Source: Candidatus Scybalocola faecigallinarum (GTDB lineage: Bacteria; Bacillota; Clostridia; Lachnospirales; Lachnospiraceae). From it: DNA of 54,353 bases. Under the pieces are notes generated by a model. The model did no database searches, was not told the origin of the DNA, and saw only the letters and a list, made by a program, of their open reading frames with translations. A program made the translations under genes and the position numbers. Where the stretch lies: assembly GCA_018711005.1 (NCBI GenBank), contig DVIT01000036.1, forward strand, positions 1-54,353, written 5' to 3'. Below, one piece after another: positions 18,368 to 25,567 of the stretch; positions within the stretch are counted from its first letter, which is position 1; the number at the start of each line of letters is the position of its first letter.

Positions 18368-19015
18368 ATGATCATACAAAATTCCGTAATTTTCAGAAAT
18401 ATCCTATGGAAGGACTATCCGGCACTGGAACGCTTTATGGATGCATTCACTTCAGGCAGCCGGGGCGACAGCGCTGCCCGCAGGCATTTAAACCGCCTTT
18501 CCCTTTATGACAGCCTGCGCAGAGCAACCTACGCCCGGGGCGCTTTCCTGGGATCCCGGCTCATCGGGCTGATCCTCGGACGCTGCAGTACCACTCCCCT
18601 CCATCCTGAGGCCTCCTGGTTCCGATTTTATAATATCCTGGCCCTGAACAAAAGTCCCCAGGGCAGATATTTTTATAAGACTTACCGTTTTTTCCAGCAA
18701 ACAGATCAGCGGCTTTTATCCGCCTGCCACGAAGATTTCCAGGGAGAACTGCTTTTCATCGCCGTCCATCCAAGGTTTCGGCGGCAGGGGATCGGCCTGA
18801 CTCTTTTATATTGCTTCCACACATATATGCTGGGCAGAGGGGTCCGCCAGATTTTTCTTTTTACAGACAGCGGCTGCTGCTGCGGATTCTATGACCGCCA
18901 GCGTTTTGACCGGCTGTGCGCCTTTTATTGGCCGGACACAAAGCATCGCTCTTATTTCGGATTCTATCTCTATAAGTTTACCTATACATCCGGTTCTGCT
19001 GTCATTTACAGCTGA
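18368..19015 (+). CDS. GNAT-family N-acetyltransferase (probable)
   Basis: A 215-aa protein with the GNAT acetyl-CoA-binding signature in FIAVHPRFRRQGIGLTLLYC (an R/Q-x-x-G-x-G/A loop) and a following FLFTDSGCCCGFYDRQRF strand-helix. The acceptor is unknown. The start ATG 18368 is seven bases after GGAGG; an in-frame ATG at 18350 lies upstream of that site. The 3' end overlaps the convergent mgtE by ten bases, so the two transcripts are antisense to each other at their ends. Confidence 0.82.
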   Translation: MIIQNSVIFRNILWKDYPALERFMDAFTSGSRGDSAARRHLNRLSLYDSLRRATYARGAFLGSRLIGLILGRCSTTPLHPEASWFRFYNILALNKSPQGRYFYKTYRFFQQTDQRLLSACHEDFQGELLFIAVHPRFRRQGIGLTLLYCFHTYMLGRGVRQIFLFTDSGCCCGFYDRQRFDRLCAFYWPDTKHRSYFGFYLYKFTYTSGSAVIYS

Positions 19016-20337
19016 AATACCTGGGTTGCAATGGCAAAATAAACCATAACCGAGCATGTGTCTACCAATGTAGTGATCAGCGGTGCAGCCATGATTGCCG
19101 GATCCAGGTGGATCTTTTTGGCAAACAGAGGAAGCACGCAGCCGATCATTTTGGATATAATAATCGTAGCCATTAAAGAAAGGGCGATCACCACAGCCAT
19201 ATTTAAGCTATGGTACATAATCAGTATACGCAGTCCGTTCGCCGCTGCCAAAATGATCCCCACAATAAGGGAAATCCTGAACTCCTTAAACATTACCCGG
19301 AAAATATCCCTGAAATGAATCTCATCCAGAGCCAGACCGCGGATGATCAGCGTAGAGCTTTGGGTCCCGCAGTTTCCGCCCGTATCCATAAGCATAGGGA
19401 TAAAGGAAACAAGCAGGGGGATTGCCTGAAAGGCATCTTCATAATGGGTCAGGATGCTTCCGGTAATGGTAGCGGAAAGCATCAGCACTAACAACCATAA
19501 AATACGGTTTTTCGCATGACCCCACACAGAGGTTTCAAAATAGGGCTTTTCACTGGGGTTCATAGCTGCCATTTTTGTAATATCCTCTGTGGCCTCATCT
19601 TCCATAACATCCATGGCATCATCCACAGTAACAATACCTACCATATAATTTTCTGCATCCAGCACCGGAATAGCCAAAAGATCGTATTTAGACAGCAGCT
19701 TTGCCACTTCCTCTTTGTCTGTATGGGTATTTACAGAAATGATCTCTGTTTCCATAATATTTTCAATACATGCATTATCATCAGATGTCAGGAGATCCTT
19801 GGCAGAAACAATTCCCGACAGCTGGCGGTTTTCCAGCACATAGCACGTATAGATCGTCTCCTTGTGGATCCCGGTCTCCTTAATATGGGAAAGGGCCTGT
19901 GCCACGGTCATTGTCTTTTTAAAGGACACATACTCTGTTGTCATAATGCTGCCAGCACTGTCTTCCGGATAGTTAAGGATTACATTGATCTGGGCCCGTG
20001 TATCCTTGTCCACTGCGTCCAGAATCCGCGTTACAAGATTGGCCGGAAGTTCTTCCAGCATATCTACCGTATCATCCAGGAAAAGCTCATCTAAAATGGC
20101 CTTTAGTTCTTTTTCCGTAAACATCTCCACCAGGTTGGTCTGCACCGTATTATTCATGTTGGCAAACACATCGGCAGCTTTGTCTTTTGGAATCAGCCGG
20201 AATGCCAGGACAAGCTCTTTATCCTCAAGCTCAGACAGGATGGAAGCAATGTCCACGGCATTCATTACATTGAGTATACTTCTCACAGCCTTGAATTCCC
20301 GTGCTGAAAGAAGCTTCATAAAAATTTCTTTGTTCAT
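19006..20337 (-). CDS. mgtE: Magnesium transporter MgtE
   Basis: A Mg2+-selective channel/transporter of the inner membrane. The 443-aa protein has the cytosolic superhelical N domain (about 1-120), a CBS pair (about 125-250; IMTTEYVSF, VLDAENYMVGIVTVDDAMDVMEDEATEDI) that senses intracellular Mg2+, and five TM helices with the pore region FIPMLMDTGGNCGTQSSTLIIRGLAL. The third codon ATG (20337) is favoured because GAGG lies eight bases upstream; ATG 20343 is possible. It is preceded by an M-box riboswitch with terminator, and then by an unusual structured element inside the leader. Confidence 0.96.
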   Translation of the reverse strand: MNKEIFMKLLSAREFKAVRSILNVMNAVDIASILSELEDKELVLAFRLIPKDKAADVFANMNNTVQTNLVEMFTEKELKAILDELFLDDTVDMLEELPANLVTRILDAVDKDTRAQINVILNYPEDSAGSIMTTEYVSFKKTMTVAQALSHIKETGIHKETIYTCYVLENRQLSGIVSAKDLLTSDDNACIENIMETEIISVNTHTDKEEVAKLLSKYDLLAIPVLDAENYMVGIVTVDDAMDVMEDEATEDITKMAAMNPSEKPYFETSVWGHAKNRILWLLVLMLSATITGSILTHYEDAFQAIPLLVSFIPMLMDTGGNCGTQSSTLIIRGLALDEIHFRDIFRVMFKEFRISLIVGIILAAANGLRILIMYHSLNMAVVIALSLMATIIISKMIGCVLPLFAKKIHLDPAIMAAPLITTLVDTCSVMVYFAIATQVFQL

Positions 20338-20450
20338 TTGCATTTCCTCGTTTCCATATTAAATTTTCATCAAAATCCCACGAATGATAACTGACACCCG
20401 CGTCCATCGCTTTCACCTGCCTTTTTTGTTGTAATATCATTAAAATTTCT

Positions 20451-20568
20451 TTGAGCCATGCCAGCTCGCTTGCGCTCGCTGCGGCTTTCGCCGTATTGCA
20501 ATAAAGAAGCACCCATGGATTCAAGCAAGCTTGATCCATGGGTGCTTCTTTATTGCAGCATGGCTCAA
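20451..20568 (-). ncRNA. Structured multibranch RNA element (copy A) in the mgtE leader
   Basis: Read in the mgtE sense, an 11-bp outer stem (TTGAGCCATGC, 20558-20568, with GCATGGCTCAA, 20451-20461) closes three helices. First is a ~29-bp helix (arms 20529-20557 and 20497-20526, one bulge, AA loop). Second is CGGC-GAAA-GCCG (20482-20493). Third is CAGC-GA-GC-GCAA-GC-GA-GCTG (20462-20481), with tandem G-A mismatches under a GNRA loop. The GNRA loops and G-A pairs exist only on this strand. A second copy is at 52910-53034 with a different long helix. It lies between the M-box terminator and mgtE, so it would be part of the read-through mRNA. Family unknown to me. Confidence 0.72.
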
Positions 20569-20571
20569 TGC

Positions 20572-20615
20572 TAAACAAAAACTTTCCGGCGGCTGGAGGG
20601 CTGACGGAAAGTTTT
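20572..20615 (-). terminator. Terminator / expression platform of the M-box
   Basis: AAAACTTTCCG/CGGAAAGTTTT with a 16-base loop, followed on the minus strand by TTTGTTT. It is placed ~10 bases after the M-box, so high Mg2+ should favour termination before mgtE. Confidence 0.82.
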
Positions 20616-20625
20616 ATAATAATCC

Positions 20626-20787
20626 ATGCTTTACCGTTCAAGCTTTAGCATCACAGGGCATATGAAATTGCATTAGGTTATGCCTTTACGACATAGCCTG
20701 CTAACCAGCGCGTTGTGTCTCCACAAATTTGCGGCAGCAATCTTAGGATTCCCCAATCCCTGTGGTAACCTCACCTACCGAGAAATA
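20626..20787 (-). ncRNA. M-box (ykoK) Mg2+ riboswitch upstream of mgtE
   Basis: The minus-strand leader shows the M-box landmarks: GTAGGTGAGGTTACC near the 5' end, then GATTGCTGCCGC, GTGGAGACACAACGC, and a 3' segment ATGCCCTGTGATGCTAAAGC that closely matches the end of the Bacillus subtilis mgtE aptamer (AGTGCTAAAGCTCTACG). Position (upstream of mgtE), size (~160 nt) and a terminator directly after it fit a Mg2+-sensing attenuator. Identified by recall of the consensus, not by a covariance search. Confidence 0.9.
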
Positions 20788-20807
20788 TTTAATTTTTGTC
20801 CATGGCC

Positions 20808-20837
20808 ATTATAAGCCCATGGCATATGCCTTGTCAA
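20808..20837 (-). promoter_or_regulatory. Sigma-A promoter of mgtE
   Basis: Perfect TTGACA (20832-20837) and TATAAT (20808-20813) on the minus strand with an 18-base spacer. Transcription would begin ~15 bases before the M-box. Confidence 0.88.
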
Positions 20838-20856
20838 CCTAAAGCGAGAAAATCAT

Positions 20857-20935
20857 ATCTATTTGACCCTTGTCTCATGAAATGAGTTGCCCAACAAATG
20901 GGTATGAGACACGAATTTCTCCGCACTTCGTACTC
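20857..20935. repeat. Two short dispersed repeats near the RACo-like gene end
   Basis: 20857-20885 (ATCTATTTGACCCT...) matches 35648-35676 at 26 of 29 positions. 20910-20935 matches 53601-53626 in inverse orientation at 24 of 26. Between them GTCTCAT (20872-20878) and ATGAGAC (20904-20910) can pair. They follow the stop of the RACo-like gene. Confidence 0.6.
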
Positions 20936-20941
20936 ATAAAA

Positions 20942-22531
20942 TTACAGTGACTCAAAGTACATGGCATCCATATAGCACTCATTAAAGTCCGGATCATTGC
21001 CTAAACTGATTTCTAAAGTTTCCCGGGCAAGCTGCCTGGCTTTAAGGAGCATATCCTCGCAAAGAAGGCATACTCTTGCCCCTTCCAAGGATGAATTGCC
21101 TGCGATCTTTATCTTTCCCCGGAAGCCTTCCGGAAGAAGGCCTACAGCAATGGCCTTTTCCACATCCAGTGAAAAGCCAAAGCCTCCGGCCAGATACACG
21201 GTCCGAATCTGGTCACATTCTGCGCCGTACCGTTTTAAAAGCACCTGGATCCCGGCGCGCACAGCGGCTTTGGCAAGCTGGATCTCACGCACATCCTTCT
21301 GGGTAAATAAAATCGGCTCTCCATCCGCTTTCCTGGCAATCTCCACCCCCAAGTCAAAATAATCATCATCCAGCAGCCCGGTTTCATCAACAATATCGTG
21401 CTTTACCAGCTCTGCCGTAATATCCAGAACCCCGGTTCCGCAAATGCCTGACGGCGGCTGATTTCCAATGGTCTCCCATTCCATATATCCCTTGTCATAG
21501 CTTACGGAACAAATGGCTCCGGGCACGCTTCCCGTGCCGCAGGAAATGTTCCCGCCTTCAAATGCAGGTCCGGCGGCAGTGGACGTGGCAATGCGGCGGC
21601 TTTTTCCGCCAATGGCCATTTCCCCGTTAGTTCCCAGGTCAATAAGCATACATGGCCCTTCTTCTTCGTAAAAATGAGAAACAAGAAGCCCGGCGACAAT
21701 ATCCGCCCCCACATATGTGGAAATGCCAGGAAGGATGATCAGCTCAATTCCTTCCGGAATTGTCCGGTTTGGAAGGACAGGCGCCAGAACGCTTTTCAGA
21801 TCTTCCCGGATCACATCAATATTCACCGGTGTAAAAGGCGCAACTCCTAAAGTGTTGCAGGGATAGCCCATAAGCAAATGACACATGGTCGTATTCGCCG
21901 CAACCGTCATTTTCCGGATCCGCTCTGCACCCATACCGGTTTGCTTTAAAAGTTCTTCCATACCGTCCAGAAGGTCATTGCCTATGGACCGCTGCAAGGC
22001 TTCCTTTTCCCCATCAACGCTGGCCTGGATCCTGGAGATCACATCTGCGCCAAAAGCTCTCTGATGATTAATGCGGCTGTCCCGGGCAAGAACTTTTTTG
22101 CTGTTCAGGGCAACCAGCTCCATGGCAATGGTCGTTGTGCCTATATCTACAGCAATCCCCAGATCCTCATTCGGTTCCGGCCCTTCGGTGCGGTCCTGGC
22201 CGTCAGAGGTCGCCGTATCACCGGAGGTAAGTATTTTAAAATCTTTCTCATCCTCTGTACACAGCTCCACTGTACAGTCCTGATCCGGACGGGCAAAACA
22301 GGACAAACGCATCCCGTCCTCAAGCTGTTCCTTTGAAAATGCCTCCCGGTCTGCCGCTGTCACAGGAAGCTGGCCTTCCCGAAGGCGGACCCTGCATTTT
22401 TTACAGGTCCCGCGTCCGCCGCAATAGGCAGGTATATAAATATTCTGGCGCTTCATGGCATCCAGAAGGGTTTCCTGCTCCAGGCATATGATTTTTTTCG
22501 TCTTAGATCCGCTGATCACTTTTATTTCCAT
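20942..22531 (-). CDS. RACo-like ASKHA-domain corrinoid reductive activator (2Fe-2S)
   Basis: A 529-aa protein of the DUF4445/RACo type, which uses ATP and a 2Fe-2S cluster to reduce inactive Co(II) corrinoid proteins back to Co(I). The N-terminal ferredoxin domain has Cys37, Cys43, Cys46 and Cys78 (CGGRGTCKKC...LSC). The rest is an actin-like (ASKHA) ATPase with DIGTTTIAMEL, MLIDLGTNGEMAIG and VYLAGGFGFSLD. The start is ATG 22531 with GGTGGAG five bases upstream; the frame is open to 22579. It lies downstream of the corrinoid protein and an activation-domain protein, which fixes its role. Confidence 0.9.
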   Translation of the reverse strand: MEIKVISGSKTKKIICLEQETLLDAMKRQNIYIPAYCGGRGTCKKCRVRLREGQLPVTAADREAFSKEQLEDGMRLSCFARPDQDCTVELCTEDEKDFKILTSGDTATSDGQDRTEGPEPNEDLGIAVDIGTTTIAMELVALNSKKVLARDSRINHQRAFGADVISRIQASVDGEKEALQRSIGNDLLDGMEELLKQTGMGAERIRKMTVAANTTMCHLLMGYPCNTLGVAPFTPVNIDVIREDLKSVLAPVLPNRTIPEGIELIILPGISTYVGADIVAGLLVSHFYEEEGPCMLIDLGTNGEMAIGGKSRRIATSTAAGPAFEGGNISCGTGSVPGAICSVSYDKGYMEWETIGNQPPSGICGTGVLDITAELVKHDIVDETGLLDDDYFDLGVEIARKADGEPILFTQKDVREIQLAKAAVRAGIQVLLKRYGAECDQIRTVYLAGGFGFSLDVEKAIAVGLLPEGFRGKIKIAGNSSLEGARVCLLCEDMLLKARQLARETLEISLGNDPDFNECYMDAMYFESL

Positions 22532-22575
22532 AAATTCTCCACCTCTTACAGGTATTTTTTTCAGGTGACCGGTTA

Positions 22576-23220
22576 TCAAATACTGCGCAAAGGACAGTCC
22601 TTAACGCTGCACCGGGAACAGTCATGCTGTGCATTAAACAGGTCCGGATCTGCGCTTTGGACAAAAACAATACAGCTTGTTTTTACCGGGTCAAACATGC
22701 AGCCGCTGCTTAATTTCATATCCATTGTCTGCTCCAGCTGACACATTTCATAAATATGTTTATGAAACTCTAAAGGAAAATCCTGGGGCGCCTCCATCCG
22801 CCGGAGGATCCCCGTCCGATTCCCGGCGCAAAACTTCCGGATCCGGGGCATGGCCGCATTTTCCAGAGCAAACAAATACGCATCAGCCATGGCATCTACA
22901 AGCATCCCATCTAAATATTCCCCCTGCCCAAAGCATCTCCGGCTTTCCTCCTGAGGCGCTCCTCCAATAGTCAGCACAGCATATAAAAAACCGGTACATC
23001 CTTCCCCCGGGTTCAAATATTCTTTCAAATCGTCATTGACCGGCTCATAGGAAAGCAATACCCTGGGCTTTACATGATGATACAGCCATTCCAGCCGCTG
23101 TTCATAGCATTGGGATACTTCATCATATACAGGATTGTCCGAAGAACAATCCAGCATACTCATTACATTTTCTTTATTTAACTTTATTTTTACATCAATG
23201 TCAATGATTTCCTGTGTCAT
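22576..23220 (-). CDS. Vitamin B12-dependent methionine synthase activation-domain-like protein
   Basis: A 214-aa protein resembling the stand-alone MetH activation-domain proteins found in corrinoid methyltransfer operons (YLNPGEGCTGFLYAVLTIG, a LVDAMADAYLFALENAAM helix). Its C-terminus carries a Cys-rich tail (FNAQHDCSRCSVKDCPL) that could bind a metal or Fe-S cluster. It probably helps reactivate or dock the corrinoid protein, possibly with the RACo-like activator encoded 44 bases downstream. The start ATG 23220 follows TGGAGTAAAGCT. The family is inferred from context and general sequence look. Confidence 0.72.
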   Translation of the reverse strand: MTQEIIDIDVKIKLNKENVMSMLDCSSDNPVYDEVSQCYEQRLEWLYHHVKPRVLLSYEPVNDDLKEYLNPGEGCTGFLYAVLTIGGAPQEESRRCFGQGEYLDGMLVDAMADAYLFALENAAMPRIRKFCAGNRTGILRRMEAPQDFPLEFHKHIYEMCQLEQTMDMKLSSGCMFDPVKTSCIVFVQSADPDLFNAQHDCSRCSVKDCPLRSI

Positions 23221-23270
23221 AGCTTTACTCCATACAAAAAATCACAACAGTCCATCCGGCTGAACTGTTG

Positions 23271-23300
23271 CAAAAAGCCCCCCGCACATCGCAGGGGGCC
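23271..23300 (-). terminator. Intrinsic terminator after the corrinoid-protein gene
   Basis: GCCCCCTGC/GCGGGGGGC stem followed on the minus strand by TTTTTGC. It lies between the corrinoid protein and the two activation genes and would make the corrinoid protein the most abundant product. Confidence 0.75.
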
Positions 23301-23314
23301 GCTTTTATAAAGGA

Positions 23315-23959
23315 TTATTTTGCAAGGACTGCGTCTCTTGCAACTTCGGCTGCCGTAGCCGCATCCGGCGTATAGTAGTCAGCACCGATCTGCTGGGCAA
23401 ATGCCTCATTTACCGGAGCGCCTCCCACCATAACAATATATTTATCTCTCAAACCTTTTTCCTGTAACTGATCGATCACTACCTTCATGTTTGGCATTGT
23501 AGTCGTCAGAAGTGCGGACATACAGATCACATCAGCGCCCTTTTCTTCAGCTTCGGAAATAAATTTCTCCGGATCTGCATCTACGCCAATATCAAAAACT
23601 TCAAAGCCTGCGCCCTTAAGCATCATAGCTACAAGGTTTTTGCCAATATCGTGGAGATCGCCTTTTACTGTACCAATAACCACTTTACCTACCGGCTCGT
23701 TTCCTACTTCAACAAGCTTTGGCTCAAGAATGGTCAGGCCTGCATTCATCGCACGGGCAGCTACAAGTACCTCAGGTACGAACACTTCATTTTTCTTGAA
23801 TTTCTCTCCAATAACCATCATTCCGGAAAGAAGGCCTTCATTTAAAATCGCTTTAGGATCAATACCTTCTTCCAATGCCTGAGAAACCAGCGCCTTTACA
23901 TTTTTTGCTCTGCCCTTCTGTAAAAATGAGGACATTTCTTCCAAGATTTCCATTCCCAT
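23315..23959 (-). CDS. Corrinoid methyl-carrier protein (MtaC/MtbC-like)
   Basis: A 214-aa cobalamin-binding protein that shuttles a methyl group from a substrate methyltransferase to an acceptor. It has a helical B12-binding_2 cap (about 1-88) and a Rossmann-like B12-binding domain (about 90-214) with the DxHxxG motif at Asp101-Leu-His103-Asp-Ile-Gly106; His103 is the cobalt ligand. Downstream motifs SALLTTTMPNMKVVIDQL and VGGAPVNEAFAQQIGADYYTPDA fit the family. The start ATG 23959 follows AAGGAGGTAATCCCT. No MtaB/MttB-like methyltransferase lies beside it, so the methyl donor is unknown. Confidence 0.92.
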   Translation of the reverse strand: MGMEILEEMSSFLQKGRAKNVKALVSQALEEGIDPKAILNEGLLSGMMVIGEKFKKNEVFVPEVLVAARAMNAGLTILEPKLVEVGNEPVGKVVIGTVKGDLHDIGKNLVAMMLKGAGFEVFDIGVDADPEKFISEAEEKGADVICMSALLTTTMPNMKVVIDQLQEKGLRDKYIVMVGGAPVNEAFAQQIGADYYTPDAATAAEVARDAVLAK

Positions 23960-24027
23960 AGGGATTACCTCCTTATATTCCCTGCTTCCCCAGCCAGGGA
24001 TTAATTTTTATACATACCAGTATAGCC

Positions 24028-24033
24028 ATTATA
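24028..24033 (-). promoter_or_regulatory. Extended -10 of the corrinoid operon promoter
   Basis: TGcTATAAT on the minus strand with no recognisable -35, ~70 bases before the ATG. A weak -35 beside a divergent AraC-type gene suggests activator-dependent transcription. Confidence 0.5.
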
Positions 24034-24086
24034 GCATACAGGCAGGAAACTCCTGGGATTTTTTACAGAAAAACGGTAATTTTTTT

Positions 24087-24105
24087 GCAATTTTCATGAA
24101 ATTGC
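24087..24105. promoter_or_regulatory. Palindrome GCAATTT-N5-AAATTGC between divergent promoters
   Basis: A perfect 7-bp inverted repeat with a five-base spacer, placed between the corrinoid operon -10 and the regulator promoter. It is a candidate operator for the PocR/AraC protein; this is inference. The rest of 23960-24253 is A/T-rich promoter DNA. Confidence 0.45.
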
Positions 24106-24137
24106 CCTAAAACATCCCAAAATCCATTTTACAAACC

Positions 24138-24166
24138 TTTACAAAAATCTTTCCCGGTGCTATACT
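24138..24166 (+). promoter_or_regulatory. Predicted promoter of the PocR/AraC regulator gene
   Basis: TTTACA (24138-24143), 17 bases, TATACT (24161-24166), ~88 bases upstream of the GTG start. Confidence 0.7.
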
Positions 24167-24253
24167 GCTTTTTAGTAATTATTTCACATAATCCAAAGAT
24201 TTTACCAAGAAAGCCCGGCAAACGAATACCGGAAGAAAGGACGGTGACAGGCT

Positions 24254-25507
24254 GTGATCCCATATTTATATACCATCGTAGAACAGAAAAAGCTTCAGGA
24301 AATGTGTACAGCCTTCCACTGCTGTACACATCTTCCCATTCGTATCCTGGACGATAAGGGGCATCCTTTGGATACCCAAAGTCCATCCTGTACTTATTGT
24401 GAAATTTTCAGGAAGTATGCACGCCCTGAGGATAATTGTGACCGTGTTCATCTGGAAGCGTGCCAATACGCCACATCCCTGGGAGAAACCTATATTTTCT
24501 CCTGCCCGGCAAACCTGAATCATATTGTATTTCCCTTGATGAACCGCCAGACCCTTTTTGGCTCTATTCTTGTAGGGCCATTTCTTATGGATAATCCGGA
24601 TGCCATCATGCTGTCGGATCTGTCCCGGCGCTATCCGGAGATTTCTACGGAAAAGCTTTTGGAGCTTTACGAGGAAGCCCAGAATATCCCGGTGATCACG
24701 CCCCATACTGCCGGACAGGTAAGCAAACTGCTTTATTACCTGTTTTCCAATCTGATGAGTGAAAGCCGCCAGCTATTTATTGAAAAGCAGGAACGGCTTT
24801 CCCAGCAGTCCAGGATCAATGAAAGCATCCAGATGTATAAAAGCCAGCTTCTGGATACAACGTCCTCCTATCCTATGGAGAAAGAACGGGATCTTATTAC
24901 AAAGGTCCGCAACGGGAATATTTCCGAAGCCAAGGGCATCCTGAATGATCTGCTGGGTTATGTGCTTTTTGTGGACGGCGGAAAGATCGAAACCATCAAG
25001 TCCCGGGCTGTGGAGCTGTGTACCCTCTTATCCCGGGCATCCATTGAAGGCGGAGGCGCTTCTGAGCCTGCACTGCAAAAAAATACCCAATTTATTAAAA
25101 AAATCTCCCAATGCTCATCCTACGAGGCATTATGCTACATCCTCCAGGAGATCGTAGAGACCTTTGCCGATAATATTTTAAACCATGGAAATATAAAAAA
25201 CCGGGAAATCATGAAAAAGGCCGTCAACTTTATCGGCCAGCACTACAGCGAGCCCATTACCCTGGCCTATGTGGCCGACGAGGTCCACTTAAACCCTGCA
25301 TATTTTTCTACACTATTTAAAAAGGAAATCGGCCTGTCCTTTAAAGAATATTTAAACCACGTACGTATTGAGGAAAGCAAGCGGCTCCTTTCCAACAGCA
25401 ACTTTTCTATTATTGACATTGCCATTGCCGTCGGCTTTGAGGACCAAAGCTACTTTTCTAAAGTTTTTAAAAAGTACACCGGCATGACACCCAAGCAATT
25501 CCGGTAA
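24254..25507 (+). CDS. PocR-domain AraC-family transcriptional regulator
   Basis: A 417-aa regulator. Residues ~5-170 form a PocR-type ligand-sensing domain with conserved cysteines (CTYCEIFRK, NCDRVHLEAC, FSCPANL) that may bind a small one-carbon compound or metal. The C-terminal ~100 residues are a classical AraC/XylS double helix-turn-helix (LAYVADEVHLNPAYFSTLFKKEIG and IDIAIAVGFEDQSYFSKVFKKYTGMTPKQFR). PocR-AraC proteins typically control corrinoid-dependent methyltransfer or propanediol operons, consistent with its divergent position. The start is GTG 24254 with a loosely spaced AAAGGA; ATG 24302 is an alternative. Confidence 0.9.
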   Translation: MIPYLYTIVEQKKLQEMCTAFHCCTHLPIRILDDKGHPLDTQSPSCTYCEIFRKYARPEDNCDRVHLEACQYATSLGETYIFSCPANLNHIVFPLMNRQTLFGSILVGPFLMDNPDAIMLSDLSRRYPEISTEKLLELYEEAQNIPVITPHTAGQVSKLLYYLFSNLMSESRQLFIEKQERLSQQSRINESIQMYKSQLLDTTSSYPMEKERDLITKVRNGNISEAKGILNDLLGYVLFVDGGKIETIKSRAVELCTLLSRASIEGGGASEPALQKNTQFIKKISQCSSYEALCYILQEIVETFADNILNHGNIKNREIMKKAVNFIGQHYSEPITLAYVADEVHLNPAYFSTLFKKEIGLSFKEYLNHVRIEESKRLLSNSNFSIIDIAIAVGFEDQSYFSKVFKKYTGMTPKQFR

Positions 25508-25511
25508 AAAT

Positions 25512-25549
25512 CAGGGGCAGATGTGACCTTTGGATCACACCTGCCCCTG
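25512..25549. terminator. Bidirectional terminator between the regulator and metY
   Basis: CAGGGGCAG-A-TGTGA paired with TCACA-C-CTGCCCCTG. On the minus strand TTTTTA follows, a good terminator for metY; the plus side has only TTTA. Confidence 0.78.
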
Positions 25550-25567
25550 TTTAGCAGACCAGCGACT

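Noticed and set aside
20231-20641. 136-codon minus-strand frame through the mgtE leader
   Set aside because: It crosses element A and the M-box terminator, overlaps the mgtE start and has no protein-like composition.
20626-20787. Omega RNA or HEARO-type RNA
   Set aside because: First considered because of its complex fold, but landmarks and position upstream of mgtE fit an M-box, and no IscB/TnpB gene adjoins it.
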